Source: a virus
Strand: one strand, 5' to 3'
Length of the DNA: 43,600 bases
IMG/VR virus record: IMGVR_UViG_3300020467_000001
Coordinates: 1-43,600 of that record
Below the pieces are notes generated by a model that ran no database searches, was not told the origin of the DNA, and saw only the letters and a list, made by a program, of their open reading frames with translations. This document shows, in pieces, positions 13,287 to 21,702 of the stretch. Within the stretch, counting starts at the first letter, position 1, and the number at the start of each line of letters is the position of its first letter. The translations under genes were made by a program, and so were the position numbers.

Positions 13287-13838
13287 TTACTTAAAGTAAT
13301 TGAAATTTAAAACAATCCTTGCTGGTTGATCTGTTGAACTAACTCCACTATGGTAGCAATTTCCTCTAAAAGTAAGCATACGATTTTCTATGCTTTCAAT
13401 TTTAGTTCCATCTAAAAATTCTGTATAACCATTATTAGTATTAATATAAAAAATTGAAGTGTAATTATCTTCAAAAGCATCAACATGAAAACCTGAAAGA
13501 ATATGATCTGTTGTTTGCGACGTTAAATTTGCTTTGATTTTAATTAACGCTTTTCCTTTTAAAAGATTGTAAATTGGTTCAATATAGTTTTGAAAATAAG
13601 TACATGTAGGAATATTATTATAATAAAATAAATGAACAAATTGATAATTAAAATTACTTTGGCAAAAAGATTGTTTAATTTTTTCTTTTACTTTTTTATT
13701 ATCTACTTGGGTTGATATTTCTTTATCCTCATCGTTTAAAATTTGACTAAAATGCCACGAAAACATTGGAGAAGTTATTAAATCTTTTACTTTTATAAAA
13801 TCATCTTGGTCTAAAAAATTATCTATACAACTAATCAT
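13287..13838 (-). CDS. 2OG-Fe(II) oxygenase-like protein
   Basis: 183 residues. The iron triad is visible: His118-x-Asp120 in GFHVD and distal His163 in CYHSG, with Arg174 eleven residues later as the likely 2-oxoglutarate anchor, in a double-stranded beta-helix context (TSIFYINTNNGYTEF). The family hydroxylates protein, nucleic-acid or small-molecule substrates; substrate here unknown. Overlaps its upstream neighbour by ATGA. Unlike the two oxygenase-like genes at 14299 and 14998, it is leftward and lies among membrane-protein genes. Confidence 0.8.
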   Translation of the reverse strand: MISCIDNFLDQDDFIKVKDLITSPMFSWHFSQILNDEDKEISTQVDNKKVKEKIKQSFCQSNFNYQFVHLFYYNNIPTCTYFQNYIEPIYNLLKGKALIKIKANLTSQTTDHILSGFHVDAFEDNYTSIFYINTNNGYTEFLDGTKIESIENRMLTFRGNCYHSGVSSTDQPARIVLNFNYFK

Positions 13839-14041
13839 CTTGCGAATGGATTAACACTGCCAGTAGAAGACGGAACGCTTGGAATTTCTGGCATAGCACT
13901 TTGTACCAAGGCAGGAAGTTCTTTCTTAACGCCATCTAATACAGCGTCAAATATTTTTGATCTGTAAAAAAAAGCCCCACCTAACCCTGCAACGCCAAGA
14001 ATAAAAGCAGCAAAATTAATCCAAGTAATAATTTTTATCAT
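13835..14041 (-). CDS. Small single-pass membrane protein, 68 aa
   Basis: 68 residues from ATG 14041 (a TTG at 14050 is in frame, but the ATGA overlap with the previous stop decides). One membrane helix (WINFAAFILGVAGLGGAFFY, about 7-26), then an amphipathic and proline-rich tail ending in NPFAR. From memory very similar small proteins occur in marine cyanomyoviruses. Could be a holin, spanin part or envelope factor. Confidence 0.7.
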   Translation of the reverse strand: MIKIITWINFAAFILGVAGLGGAFFYRSKIFDAVLDGVKKELPALVQSAMPEIPSVPSSTGSVNPFAR

Positions 14042-14223
14042 GCAGGGCAAGCCTCGCCATTGCTAGGTTTGTGGGCTTCTTTTGCCAAATTGTTTAGATC
14101 TTCTTTAAGTTTTACAACCCTTTCAGTGCTTTCTTTAAATCTATTTTGCAAATCAAGTTGAATTTGCTCCTCTTGAGCCATTTGTGCTCCAAGTTCTGCA
14201 AGGCGTTCCTGCATGTCAGCCAT
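14038..14223 (-). CDS. Coiled-coil protein, 61 aa
   Basis: 61 residues; continuous heptad pattern from residue 3 to about 50 (ERLAELGAQMAQEEQIQLDL; ERVVKLKEDLNNLAKEA). No membrane segment. First gene of the leftward unit 14223-11925, coupled to the membrane protein that follows. Faces the rightward gene 14299 across a shared inverted repeat. Confidence 0.7.
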   Translation of the reverse strand: MADMQERLAELGAQMAQEEQIQLDLQNRFKESTERVVKLKEDLNNLAKEAHKPSNGEACPA

Positions 14224-14245
14224 AAGTAAAGTAATTTATTTCTAA

Positions 14246-14279
14246 AACTATAGCAAGGCTTGACCAGTTCGCTATAGTT
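14246..14279. promoter_or_regulatory. 9-bp inverted repeat between divergent genes
   Basis: AACTATAGC (14246-14254) and GCTATAGTT (14271-14279) are perfect inverted arms around 16 bases. Each arm, read outward, has a TATAGT -10-like box, toward 14223 and toward 14299. Looks like a two-way promoter/operator. Confidence 0.6.
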
Positions 14280-14298
14280 CTCTTGTTAAAAACAATTT

Positions 14299-14997
14299 AT
14301 GAAATCTTTTCCTGTTTTATTTATTGATGATTTTTTCCCTGACGTTGAATACGTTTTAAATATTGCCAAAAACACAGAGTACGAAGTAAAACGTTCCAGT
14401 GCTACAGGTGTAACTTCAAGCTTAGGCTTAGAAAAATTAGATTTAGGATTGCATAACTACATAACAGAAAAAGTAATATCTATTTTTTGGCCTCCTAATG
14501 ACTACATCGCAAATTGCAATCTTACAATAGATTTTCATAAAATTGATTCTTTTAAATCAACAAATCAAACCTTTAACAAAGGAGCAATTCACTGTGACAA
14601 CGTTTTCGGAGCAGATCTTACTGTAATTATTTACTTAAGCGACCATAAAGAAACTAATGTAGGAACAAGTTTTTACGAAAGAAAACAAGATGTCTTTCTG
14701 CAAGGACATACTTATGTAGAAGACTTTCAAAATGCTTTACAAGCATATAATCAAGATAAAGAAATAACAGAAGAAAGAGAAATTATTTTTAATAAATACT
14801 TTGATAACTTTAAAGAAACCGCAAAAATTCAAAACAAACAAAACAGAGCTGTTATTTTTCCATCTAACCTCTGGCATGGTGTAACATCTTTTACAGAAGA
14901 AACAAGGTATGTAGCAAGATTAATACTTTTCCCGTCTAATGTTCAATGTAAATATAACAATAACTATTCAATAAATCCATTAGACAGAATTAATTAA
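14299..14997 (+). CDS. 2OG-Fe(II) oxygenase-like protein (DUF6445-like), copy 1
   Basis: 232 residues. Opens with FPVLFIDDFFPD, then a beta core with the iron triad His98-x-Asp100 (AIHCD), GTSFYE, distal His193 (LWHG) and Arg207 (VARLIL) as cosubstrate anchor. Resembles, from memory, the DUF6445 group of the 2OG-oxygenase superfamily seen in marine phages. Ends in the base before the ATG of its paralogue. Substrate unknown; modification of phage fibre or host surface is a guess. Confidence 0.8.
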   Translation: MKSFPVLFIDDFFPDVEYVLNIAKNTEYEVKRSSATGVTSSLGLEKLDLGLHNYITEKVISIFWPPNDYIANCNLTIDFHKIDSFKSTNQTFNKGAIHCDNVFGADLTVIIYLSDHKETNVGTSFYERKQDVFLQGHTYVEDFQNALQAYNQDKEITEEREIIFNKYFDNFKETAKIQNKQNRAVIFPSNLWHGVTSFTEETRYVARLILFPSNVQCKYNNNYSINPLDRIN

Positions 14998-15675
14998 ATG
15001 TCTTTCCCTGTTACTGTTGTAGACAATTTTTTCCCTGATCCAGAAAAAATTATTGAATTTTCTAATACTCTTAAATATGTAAAAGATGAATATGGTGGCG
15101 GCAGATGGCCTGGAATAAGATGTGATAATTTAGCAACTATTAACGACCAACGATGTTATGATTTTGGTCAATATGTTATTAGAAAAGTAAATAGTTTATT
15201 TTGGCAAGACCAAGTTGAAAATACGGTTGCTTCATTACATTTTCAAAAAATTAAACCTTTTGTAAAAGAAAAAAAAGATCAATTTGATCCTACAAATACA
15301 GGATGGATACACAAAGATTACAAACAGCTTGCAGGATTAGTTTATCTTTCTAAAGATCCTCAAGAAAACACAGGAACATCTATTTATAATTTTAAAAATG
15401 GTATTTATAATTATTATCAAGAAGACTTAAACTATAAAAGAAAGCTTTACAGTGGAAAACCTTTTGACAAAAAAGAATATATAAAAGCTTTTGAACGTAA
15501 TCAATCGTATTTTTATGAAACAATAAATATAAAAAACGTATATAACAGATTACTTTTGTTTAATGGACAACAATTTCATGCTGCACAAACATTTGGTTAT
15601 GGAGAAAAAGAACGATTAACTTTAAATATTTTTATAGATGATCATTTCCCAGCCACACCTCCATTTGCAAGATAG
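14998..15675 (+). CDS. 2OG-Fe(II) oxygenase-like protein (DUF6445-like), copy 2
   Basis: 225 residues, clear paralogue of 14299: FPVTVVDNFFPDPEKI start, His105-x-Asp107 (WIHKD), GTSIYNF, distal His194 (QQFHA), Arg206. All metal ligands are kept, so both copies may be active on different substrates. Directly adjacent to copy 1; followed by a terminator-like hairpin. Confidence 0.8.
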   Translation: MSFPVTVVDNFFPDPEKIIEFSNTLKYVKDEYGGGRWPGIRCDNLATINDQRCYDFGQYVIRKVNSLFWQDQVENTVASLHFQKIKPFVKEKKDQFDPTNTGWIHKDYKQLAGLVYLSKDPQENTGTSIYNFKNGIYNYYQEDLNYKRKLYSGKPFDKKEYIKAFERNQSYFYETINIKNVYNRLLLFNGQQFHAAQTFGYGEKERLTLNIFIDDHFPATPPFAR

Positions 15676-15695
15676 GTTATAAAGACAAAAAAAAA

Positions 15696-15722
15696 GTCAT
15701 AAGCTATTATGACAATAGTTTT
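15696..15722 (+). terminator. Probable intrinsic terminator after oxygenase pair
   Basis: GTCATAA-GCTA-TTATGAC stem, preceded by a run of A and followed by AATAGTTTTTT. AT-rich stem, so moderate strength; separates the oxygenase pair from the tail genes. Confidence 0.6.
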
Positions 15723-15739
15723 TTCTGCTATTACCCCTA

Positions 15740-16129
15740 ATGGCCTACGGTTCAATAAAGGCAGATTCTTTAATCTGGGATAATTCAGGATCAGATGCAA
15801 GTATAGCTCTTTCTGATCTTGCTGAACTTAGAAATATTCCACAAAATTCTAAGTCGTCAGCTTATACACTTATTGCTTCAGACAACAGTAAGCACATTTT
15901 AACAACCGCTAATGTCACAGTGCCGAACGGAGTTTTTAGTGCTGGTCATTGCGTCAGTATTGTAAATAATAGTGGTAGTGCTATTTCAATTGTTCAAGGA
16001 AGTAGTTTTACTCTTTACAACGCTGCTGATGGAACAACAGGAAATAAATCTGCCGCAGCTCGTAGCATGAGCACCATATTATTTACAGCTTCAAATGCTG
16101 GATATATAACTGGGGCTGGTATTTCATAA
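15740..16129 (+). CDS. Tail-appendage structural protein (cyanophage type)
   Basis: 129 residues. The opening MAYGSIKADSLIWDNSGSDA is the usual start of short tail-fibre or head-fibre-like proteins of marine cyanophages (from memory). The rest is Ser/Ala/Thr/Ile-rich beta strand repeats with no membrane segment. First of three rightward genes that converge on the long fibre gene, so a virion surface part is most likely. Confidence 0.65.
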   Translation: MAYGSIKADSLIWDNSGSDASIALSDLAELRNIPQNSKSSAYTLIASDNSKHILTTANVTVPNGVFSAGHCVSIVNNSGSAISIVQGSSFTLYNAADGTTGNKSAAARSMSTILFTASNAGYITGAGIS

Positions 16130-16153
16130 CCATCACTATCTAATTTAAAACAA

Positions 16154-16984
16154 ATGCCAATTCATCAACAATTAGTAGGTCAAACTGGAAGACCACCAGT
16201 AGGACAACAAGTTTTTAGTGCTGGTACAACTCAGTTTACTGTGCCAGGTGGTGTCCAAAGTGTTTCTGCTGTTTGTATTGGAGCAGGTGCAGGAGGAGGT
16301 GGTTATAGCAGTGGAGTTGCTTGTGGAGGTGGCTTAGGTTATGCACAATTTAATACTACGCCAGGAGAAACTCTTACGGTTTATGTAGGCAGCCCTGGTT
16401 CGGGCGGTGGTCCTTGGGGAGGAGGAGGAGGAGGAGGAGACTCATGGATAAAAAGAAGTAGCACGGTATTAGTAGAAGGAGAAGGAGGCGAGCAAGTAGG
16501 AAACGGTTCTTATGGAGGTGGTGGTTTTACAGGTGATGGAGGTGGACAAGGAGGAAATACAGCAGGTCAAAGTTGGTTTTCAGGTGGACAAGGTGCTGGC
16601 GGATACCAAGGGAATGGTGGAGGATATAATGGGCAATCTGGCAGTGGTGGCGGAGGTGGAGGTGCAGCAGGTCAAAGTTTTACTAATGGTTCTTCTGGAG
16701 CTGGTGGTGGTGTAGGAATTTTAGGAGAAGGTAGCAATGGGGCTGGTGGCAGTAGTGGCAGAGATGGAGGTCAAGGTGGTTCAGGTGGTCAAGATGGAGG
16801 TCAAGGAAATGGTAATGCTGGTACACAACCCACTGGGTTTGGTGGAAATTACGGAGGAGGTGGAAACGGTTGCTGGCATCAATACTCTGGCGGTGGATCA
16901 TTAAAAGGAGGAGATGGCTCAGTTAGAATTATTTGGGGAAATGGACGCTCTTATCCTTCACAAAACGTACCTGACGCTTCTTAA
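16154..16984 (+). CDS. Glycine-rich tail adhesin
   Basis: 276 residues. An N-terminal beta domain (FSAGTTQFTVPGGVQSVSAV) of the Gly-rich tail protein type is followed by more than 150 residues dominated by glycine with Ser/Gln/Asn, and a closing strand GDGSVRIIWGNGRSYPS. Polyglycine II-like glycine-rich tips are known receptor-binding adhesins (as in T4-like gp38). Likely determines host range with the fibre at 17463. Gly-rich tracts change quickly by slippage. Confidence 0.75.
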   Translation: MPIHQQLVGQTGRPPVGQQVFSAGTTQFTVPGGVQSVSAVCIGAGAGGGGYSSGVACGGGLGYAQFNTTPGETLTVYVGSPGSGGGPWGGGGGGGDSWIKRSSTVLVEGEGGEQVGNGSYGGGGFTGDGGGQGGNTAGQSWFSGGQGAGGYQGNGGGYNGQSGSGGGGGGAAGQSFTNGSSGAGGGVGILGEGSNGAGGSSGRDGGQGGSGGQDGGQGNGNAGTQPTGFGGNYGGGGNGCWHQYSGGGSLKGGDGSVRIIWGNGRSYPSQNVPDAS

Positions 16985-16986
16985 CT

Positions 16987-17466
16987 ATGGCTGATTTTTA
17001 CATAAAAATTGATTCAGATAATAAGCTTATTGGCTTACCTGAAGGCAAAAACGCTTTAGCTGCTGACTTGCCTGATCATGACTTTACAAATCCTCCATCA
17101 GGCTATGTCGAAATGGAAATGACAGCCCCACCAGATATTTCTTTTCAACCGTACAAAACATTTGACACAACAACTAGCTCATTTACTGGAGAGTCTTTTG
17201 ATTATATTTATGACAACAGTACAAATAAAGCAAAACAAGTTTGGTACACAAGAGATCTAACAGATGCAGAAAAAACAGCTAAACAAAATGAAATAAAAGA
17301 TCAATGGGCAAAAGTAGGCTTTAGTTCTTGGACATGGGATGAAGATACTTGCGGTTATAAACCGCCTGTAGCAGAACCTAATGATTCAAATAATAAAGAA
17401 GGTAGCAAAATATATCAATGGAATGAAGCAACTCAAAAATGGGATCAAATAATGGGAGATCTTTAA
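16987..17466 (+). CDS. Tail fibre-associated protein (assembly-chaperone-like)
   Basis: 159 residues. Pattern: beta N-terminus, VWYTRDLTDAEKTAKQNEIK, FSSWTWDEDTCGYKPP and IYQWNEATQKWDQI, recalling fibre-associated or tail fibre assembly proteins of cyanophages. Placed between the adhesin and the fibre. Its stop TAA overlaps the fibre's stop on the other strand (TTAA at 17463-17466). Confidence 0.6.
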   Translation: MADFYIKIDSDNKLIGLPEGKNALAADLPDHDFTNPPSGYVEMEMTAPPDISFQPYKTFDTTTSSFTGESFDYIYDNSTNKAKQVWYTRDLTDAEKTAKQNEIKDQWAKVGFSSWTWDEDTCGYKPPVAEPNDSNNKEGSKIYQWNEATQKWDQIMGDL

Positions 17467-20400
17467 GCCTGAGCAATCCATTTAGAAGTAGATGGAACTG
17501 CAATATAAGTTCCAGCAGCAACAGTTAATGTTCCATAAGATTCAGCCAAAGAACTAGCTGAAATACTGTAATTACTACTAGAAGTTTGATTAAATAAATA
17601 CTCATAAAGTCCACCTGCAACTACTGCACCGCCGCCTCCAATTGAACCCCAACCATCAGCTCCATAACCTTCAAACTCTCCTTCTGTTGTGTTGTATCTG
17701 AATAATCCAGTTGAGGGAGAACCAGGTCTTTGAGCTGTTGTTCCAGCAGCAATGTCAATAGCTCCTGTGCCTGTCATTGAAATATTTCCACTAACAGTTA
17801 ACCCAGTAAGCGTTCCAACAGAAGTCAAACTTGATGTAACAACTGTGCTTTTTAATTCTGTTCCTGTAAGTGTTCCAGCAGCAGCCGTTACCGTAATATT
17901 TGCAGACCCATCAAAACTTGTTCCATTAATTGTTCTTGCTGTTGTTAATGTTGCAGCCGATCCTGTTGTGTCTTGGTTAAGTGTTGGAACTCTAGCTGCT
18001 GCAATTGATCCAGAAGCTATGTTTGAAGCATTTAAAGAAGTTAAATTAACTCCACTAGAAGTAGGAAGTGTTGCTGGAAATCTTGCATCAGGAACAGTCC
18101 CAGAAGTTAAGTTGCTTGCAGAAAGAGCTGTTAAATCTACAGTTTGCCAAGAACAAGATCCATCACCATCTGTTCTTAAAAATTTATTAGTAGCTGATTC
18201 TCCTGTAGATAATACATCTACTCCTTCTGGAGTAGCTATTGTTTGCCAAGTATTGTCTCCTCTTAAAAACTTAGAGCTAGTTGCCCCAGAACCTAATCTG
18301 GCAACATTAACAGTTCCAGAACTTAAATTTGACGCATTTAAAGCTGTTAATGAAGTTCCAGCCCCACTAAATCCAGTTGAAGTTAATAATCCAGTTGAAG
18401 GATTATAAGTTAAGCCTGTATCTGTCTCAGCTCCTTGTGATCCTGTAGTTCCATCAGCAAATAATGGATAAACAGTTTCATCGGTTGAGTTATTAGCTGT
18501 AACAGTAAACTGGGTTGCTAAAGCTGCTGTTCCACTTGTATCTTGCGTTCCAGAAGTATTAACACCAGGAAGATTTATATTTGCTGTTCCATCAAAACTA
18601 ACCCCACCAATTGTCCTAGCAGTTTCTAAAGCTGTTGCTGTATCAGCATTACCAGTAAGATCTCCAGTTACATCTCCAGTAATTGTCCCACTAACAGTCA
18701 AAGAAGTAAGAGTTCCAACTGATGTAAGAGAACTTGCAACAACATTTGAAGCAAGAGTTGTTCCTGTTAAATCACCAGCAGCCGTATTAGTTGTATCGGT
18801 TGACCATTCAAGAGTGGTAGGTGTGCTGGCATTAGCCTTTAGCACTTGGTTGGCAGTTGGAGCTGTAGCAGGAAGGGTGTAAGTTATATCTGCTGATTGA
18901 GCTTGAGCTTTAAATCCTGAGTAATGTGCTCCGTCTGAATCTGCTTCACTTAGCCTTAATTCTTTTCCGTTATCAATAGTTAAATGATCTGTCATTGTGC
19001 CACCAGCTTTTGGCAGAGCAGCATTAGCTGTTGTATTTGCTGTATTTGCTAAGTCATAAGCAGATTTAACAGCATTTGGAGTAGCTGCTGTTGTGGCACT
19101 GGTGCTTGAAGTTGAGTCTGTTAATTGAAGAACACCAACTGCACTTGTCGTTCCTGTAGTTACTTTTGAACCTGTAATTGCAGCCGAGTTAGACACATCG
19201 GCATCAACAATTGCACCAGCAGTAATAGAAGTTAAACCTGCATTATTTATTCCAATATCACCTGTAACTGCAACTGCTGTTGGAACGTTTGATCCATTAC
19301 CAACAATAATTTGAGCAGAGGTAATATCTTCTAATTTTGAAAGAGCAATGTCGGCATTAGCAGCTAAATTTGCATTAACTAAACTTCCATCAACCATTGT
19401 TGATGTAACTGTGTTTGTATCTCCAGTGGTAATTAATGTACCTGTTATATCAGGTAAAGTTATAGTTTTATCTGAACTTTGAGGGTCAGCTACAGCAAGA
19501 GTTAGCTCATATGCGTCAATAGTTGATCCTTCAAATACAAGGCTTCCAGTATTACCAATTAACAACTCACCCGTCAATGTGCCACCAGCTTTTGCTAGCT
19601 TTTCTGTTTCTAATTCTTGAAGTGCATCTTGCAAATTAGTCGCACTAATTTGTCCATAAGGTGTGAAGGTAATATTGCTTGCAACTTGCCCAGCTACGGT
19701 CTGTGATAAATCGACCTCATTCCATGATGATCCAGCACTATTTGTTACTCCTAAAATGTAATCAGGTGGAGCAAAAGCAATAGCTGGAGCTGGAGAACTT
19801 GGCGTTCCAGAAACAGCAACTACAACATATACACCGTCAGTAGTTTGCGATGCAGTAGGTAAATTTGAACCAACAGACAAACCAGCCGCAATTCCAGCAG
19901 AGGTCGCCGCCACCATTTGGCTTGTGTTTGCGTTGTAAGTTCCACCAAAGACAAGACTTCCCTTAGTTAATGTAGTAATTGCTTGCCAAGCGTTTCCATC
20001 CCATATAAATGCGTCTTCTGACACTGTATCGAACAGTATTTGTCCTGAGAACTGGGCTGTTGGATAGCCACTTTGAGCAATAGATTGAAATATTGCTGTA
20101 GAAGTATTACTTAATTTTGTTCCATCAATAGAATCATTTGCAATCCTTGCAGCGTCTAAACTTCCACTTGTTATTTTAGTAGCAGCAAGATCAGGAATTA
20201 AAGCCGCCGTAAGGGCTGCGCCTGCTGTTGCAACGCCTTTATTGTTAACAGTAATTGATTGATATGTTCCCGCAGATATTCCACTTGTTGAAGTTGATAA
20301 ATTACCACTACCATCAACAGTTAAGCCTCCTCCAGATGTAATTTGTACTGCACCTTTAGCTGATGTTGTAGCTGTTGGAATATCATTAGCTACTAAACCT

Positions 20401-21671
20401 GTAGCAGCCGTAATCATTCCTTGATTATTAAAAGTTATTCCACTAACTGTCGCTCCAGTAACACTATTAGAAAGAGATAATGCACCTGCTCCACTAACAC
20501 TTAACCCAGTACTAACTGAAACTCCACCAACAGCAGATGTAGTAGCAACAGGTAAATCAGCAGCAGCAAGAGCAACAGTTCCAGTAATAAGTCCCTGAGC
20601 GTTATATGAAATACCTGAACGAGTAGCGGCTGTAACTGTGTTATTTATTCCAAGATTCCCACTGGCTACATTTAAAGACCTATCAATATTTGATGTATTT
20701 AATTTGGCGGCTGTGATTGTGCCATCAGTAATTTTTGCATTAGTTACAGCGTTAGCAGCAATTTTTGCTTCTGTAACTGCATTACTTTCTATGGCTGCAG
20801 CATCAACAGCATTATCAGCTAAAGCTGCTGCATCTACAGCGTTTGCTGCAAGCTTCGCACTTGTTACTGCATCATCAGATATTTTGGCACTTGTTACTGC
20901 ATTATCAGAAAGTGTTCCAGCAGAAATTGTCCCAGAAAGCTTGGCAGTTGTTACAGCTCCATCCGCTAGTTGTGCTGTGTCAATTGCCCCGTTAGCTATC
21001 TGTGTTCCTGTAATTGTGCTATTAACAATGTTCCCAGCAGCAATAGTTGCGCTTGCAATCTTCGCTCCAGTTATTGCAGAGTTAGCAACAGCAGCCGTGT
21101 CTACAGCGTTGTCCGCAAGTTTTGCAGCAGTAACAGAATCAGTTGCTAATTGAGTAGAAGTAACACTTGCACTTGTAAGTTTTGCTCCATCAATATCTCC
21201 ATCAGCAATATTTAATTTTGCATAAGCAATTGTTGCATTAGCAATCTTGGCATTAGTAACAGCAAGATTGGCAATAGCATTAGTGTCTACAGCATCATCA
21301 GCTAGTTCAGAAGAGCCAACAGCATCAGCAGCTATCTGTGTAGCAGTAACAGTATTATTAACTAACTTTGCTCCAGTTATCGTTGCGTCTGTTATCTGAG
21401 TTGCAGTTATCGTTCCATTTGCAATCTTGGCAGCAGTAACAGCATTATTTTGAATAGTTGCTGTCGCTACTGAATCAGCAGCAAAAGGCGTTGCAACTTT
21501 GGCAGCAGGTATATCTCCCGAATCAATAAGAGCTGCACCAGCAGCTATCAAATCTTTAACAGTTACTTTCTTGGTTTCGGTAGCACTGAGATCCGCTAGA
21601 GCTAATACATCAGTTCCCTGAATACCAGCTTCACCTAATGCGGGTAAAGCACTTATCTGAAGATCAGCCAT
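17463..21671 (-). CDS. Long tail fibre with short low-complexity repeats
   Basis: 1402 residues, 4.2 kb. The N-terminus (LQISALPALGEAGIQGTDVL) is a typical attachment segment. Residues about 70-330 are short repeats of the kind NAVTAAKIANGTITATQI; the centre has NNQGMITAATGLV-like repeats; the C-terminal part has AQRPGSPSTGLFRYNTTEG, a module common at phage fibre ends. No enzyme domain or intramolecular chaperone motif seen. Should form a trimeric fibre for host binding. Last gene of the late leftward run. Confidence 0.9.
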   Translation of the reverse strand: MADLQISALPALGEAGIQGTDVLALADLSATETKKVTVKDLIAAGAALIDSGDIPAAKVATPFAADSVATATIQNNAVTAAKIANGTITATQITDATITGAKLVNNTVTATQIAADAVGSSELADDAVDTNAIANLAVTNAKIANATIAYAKLNIADGDIDGAKLTSASVTSTQLATDSVTAAKLADNAVDTAAVANSAITGAKIASATIAAGNIVNSTITGTQIANGAIDTAQLADGAVTTAKLSGTISAGTLSDNAVTSAKISDDAVTSAKLAANAVDAAALADNAVDAAAIESNAVTEAKIAANAVTNAKITDGTITAAKLNTSNIDRSLNVASGNLGINNTVTAATRSGISYNAQGLITGTVALAAADLPVATTSAVGGVSVSTGLSVSGAGALSLSNSVTGATVSGITFNNQGMITAATGLVANDIPTATTSAKGAVQITSGGGLTVDGSGNLSTSTSGISAGTYQSITVNNKGVATAGAALTAALIPDLAATKITSGSLDAARIANDSIDGTKLSNTSTAIFQSIAQSGYPTAQFSGQILFDTVSEDAFIWDGNAWQAITTLTKGSLVFGGTYNANTSQMVAATSAGIAAGLSVGSNLPTASQTTDGVYVVVAVSGTPSSPAPAIAFAPPDYILGVTNSAGSSWNEVDLSQTVAGQVASNITFTPYGQISATNLQDALQELETEKLAKAGGTLTGELLIGNTGSLVFEGSTIDAYELTLAVADPQSSDKTITLPDITGTLITTGDTNTVTSTMVDGSLVNANLAANADIALSKLEDITSAQIIVGNGSNVPTAVAVTGDIGINNAGLTSITAGAIVDADVSNSAAITGSKVTTGTTSAVGVLQLTDSTSSTSATTAATPNAVKSAYDLANTANTTANAALPKAGGTMTDHLTIDNGKELRLSEADSDGAHYSGFKAQAQSADITYTLPATAPTANQVLKANASTPTTLEWSTDTTNTAAGDLTGTTLASNVVASSLTSVGTLTSLTVSGTITGDVTGDLTGNADTATALETARTIGGVSFDGTANINLPGVNTSGTQDTSGTAALATQFTVTANNSTDETVYPLFADGTTGSQGAETDTGLTYNPSTGLLTSTGFSGAGTSLTALNASNLSSGTVNVARLGSGATSSKFLRGDNTWQTIATPEGVDVLSTGESATNKFLRTDGDGSCSWQTVDLTALSASNLTSGTVPDARFPATLPTSSGVNLTSLNASNIASGSIAAARVPTLNQDTTGSAATLTTARTINGTSFDGSANITVTAAAGTLTGTELKSTVVTSSLTSVGTLTGLTVSGNISMTGTGAIDIAAGTTAQRPGSPSTGLFRYNTTEGEFEGYGADGWGSIGGGGAVVAGGLYEYLFNQTSSSNYSISASSLAESYGTLTVAAGTYIAVPSTSKWIAQA

Positions 21672-21702
21672 TGACTACTATCTAAAAACCATTAGCAATA
21701 GT

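Noticed and set aside
17752-21153. Long rightward frames opposite the fibre gene (17752-18408 and 20638-21153)
   Set aside because: Antisense to repetitive Ala/Thr/Val codons, which often leave open frames on the other strand.
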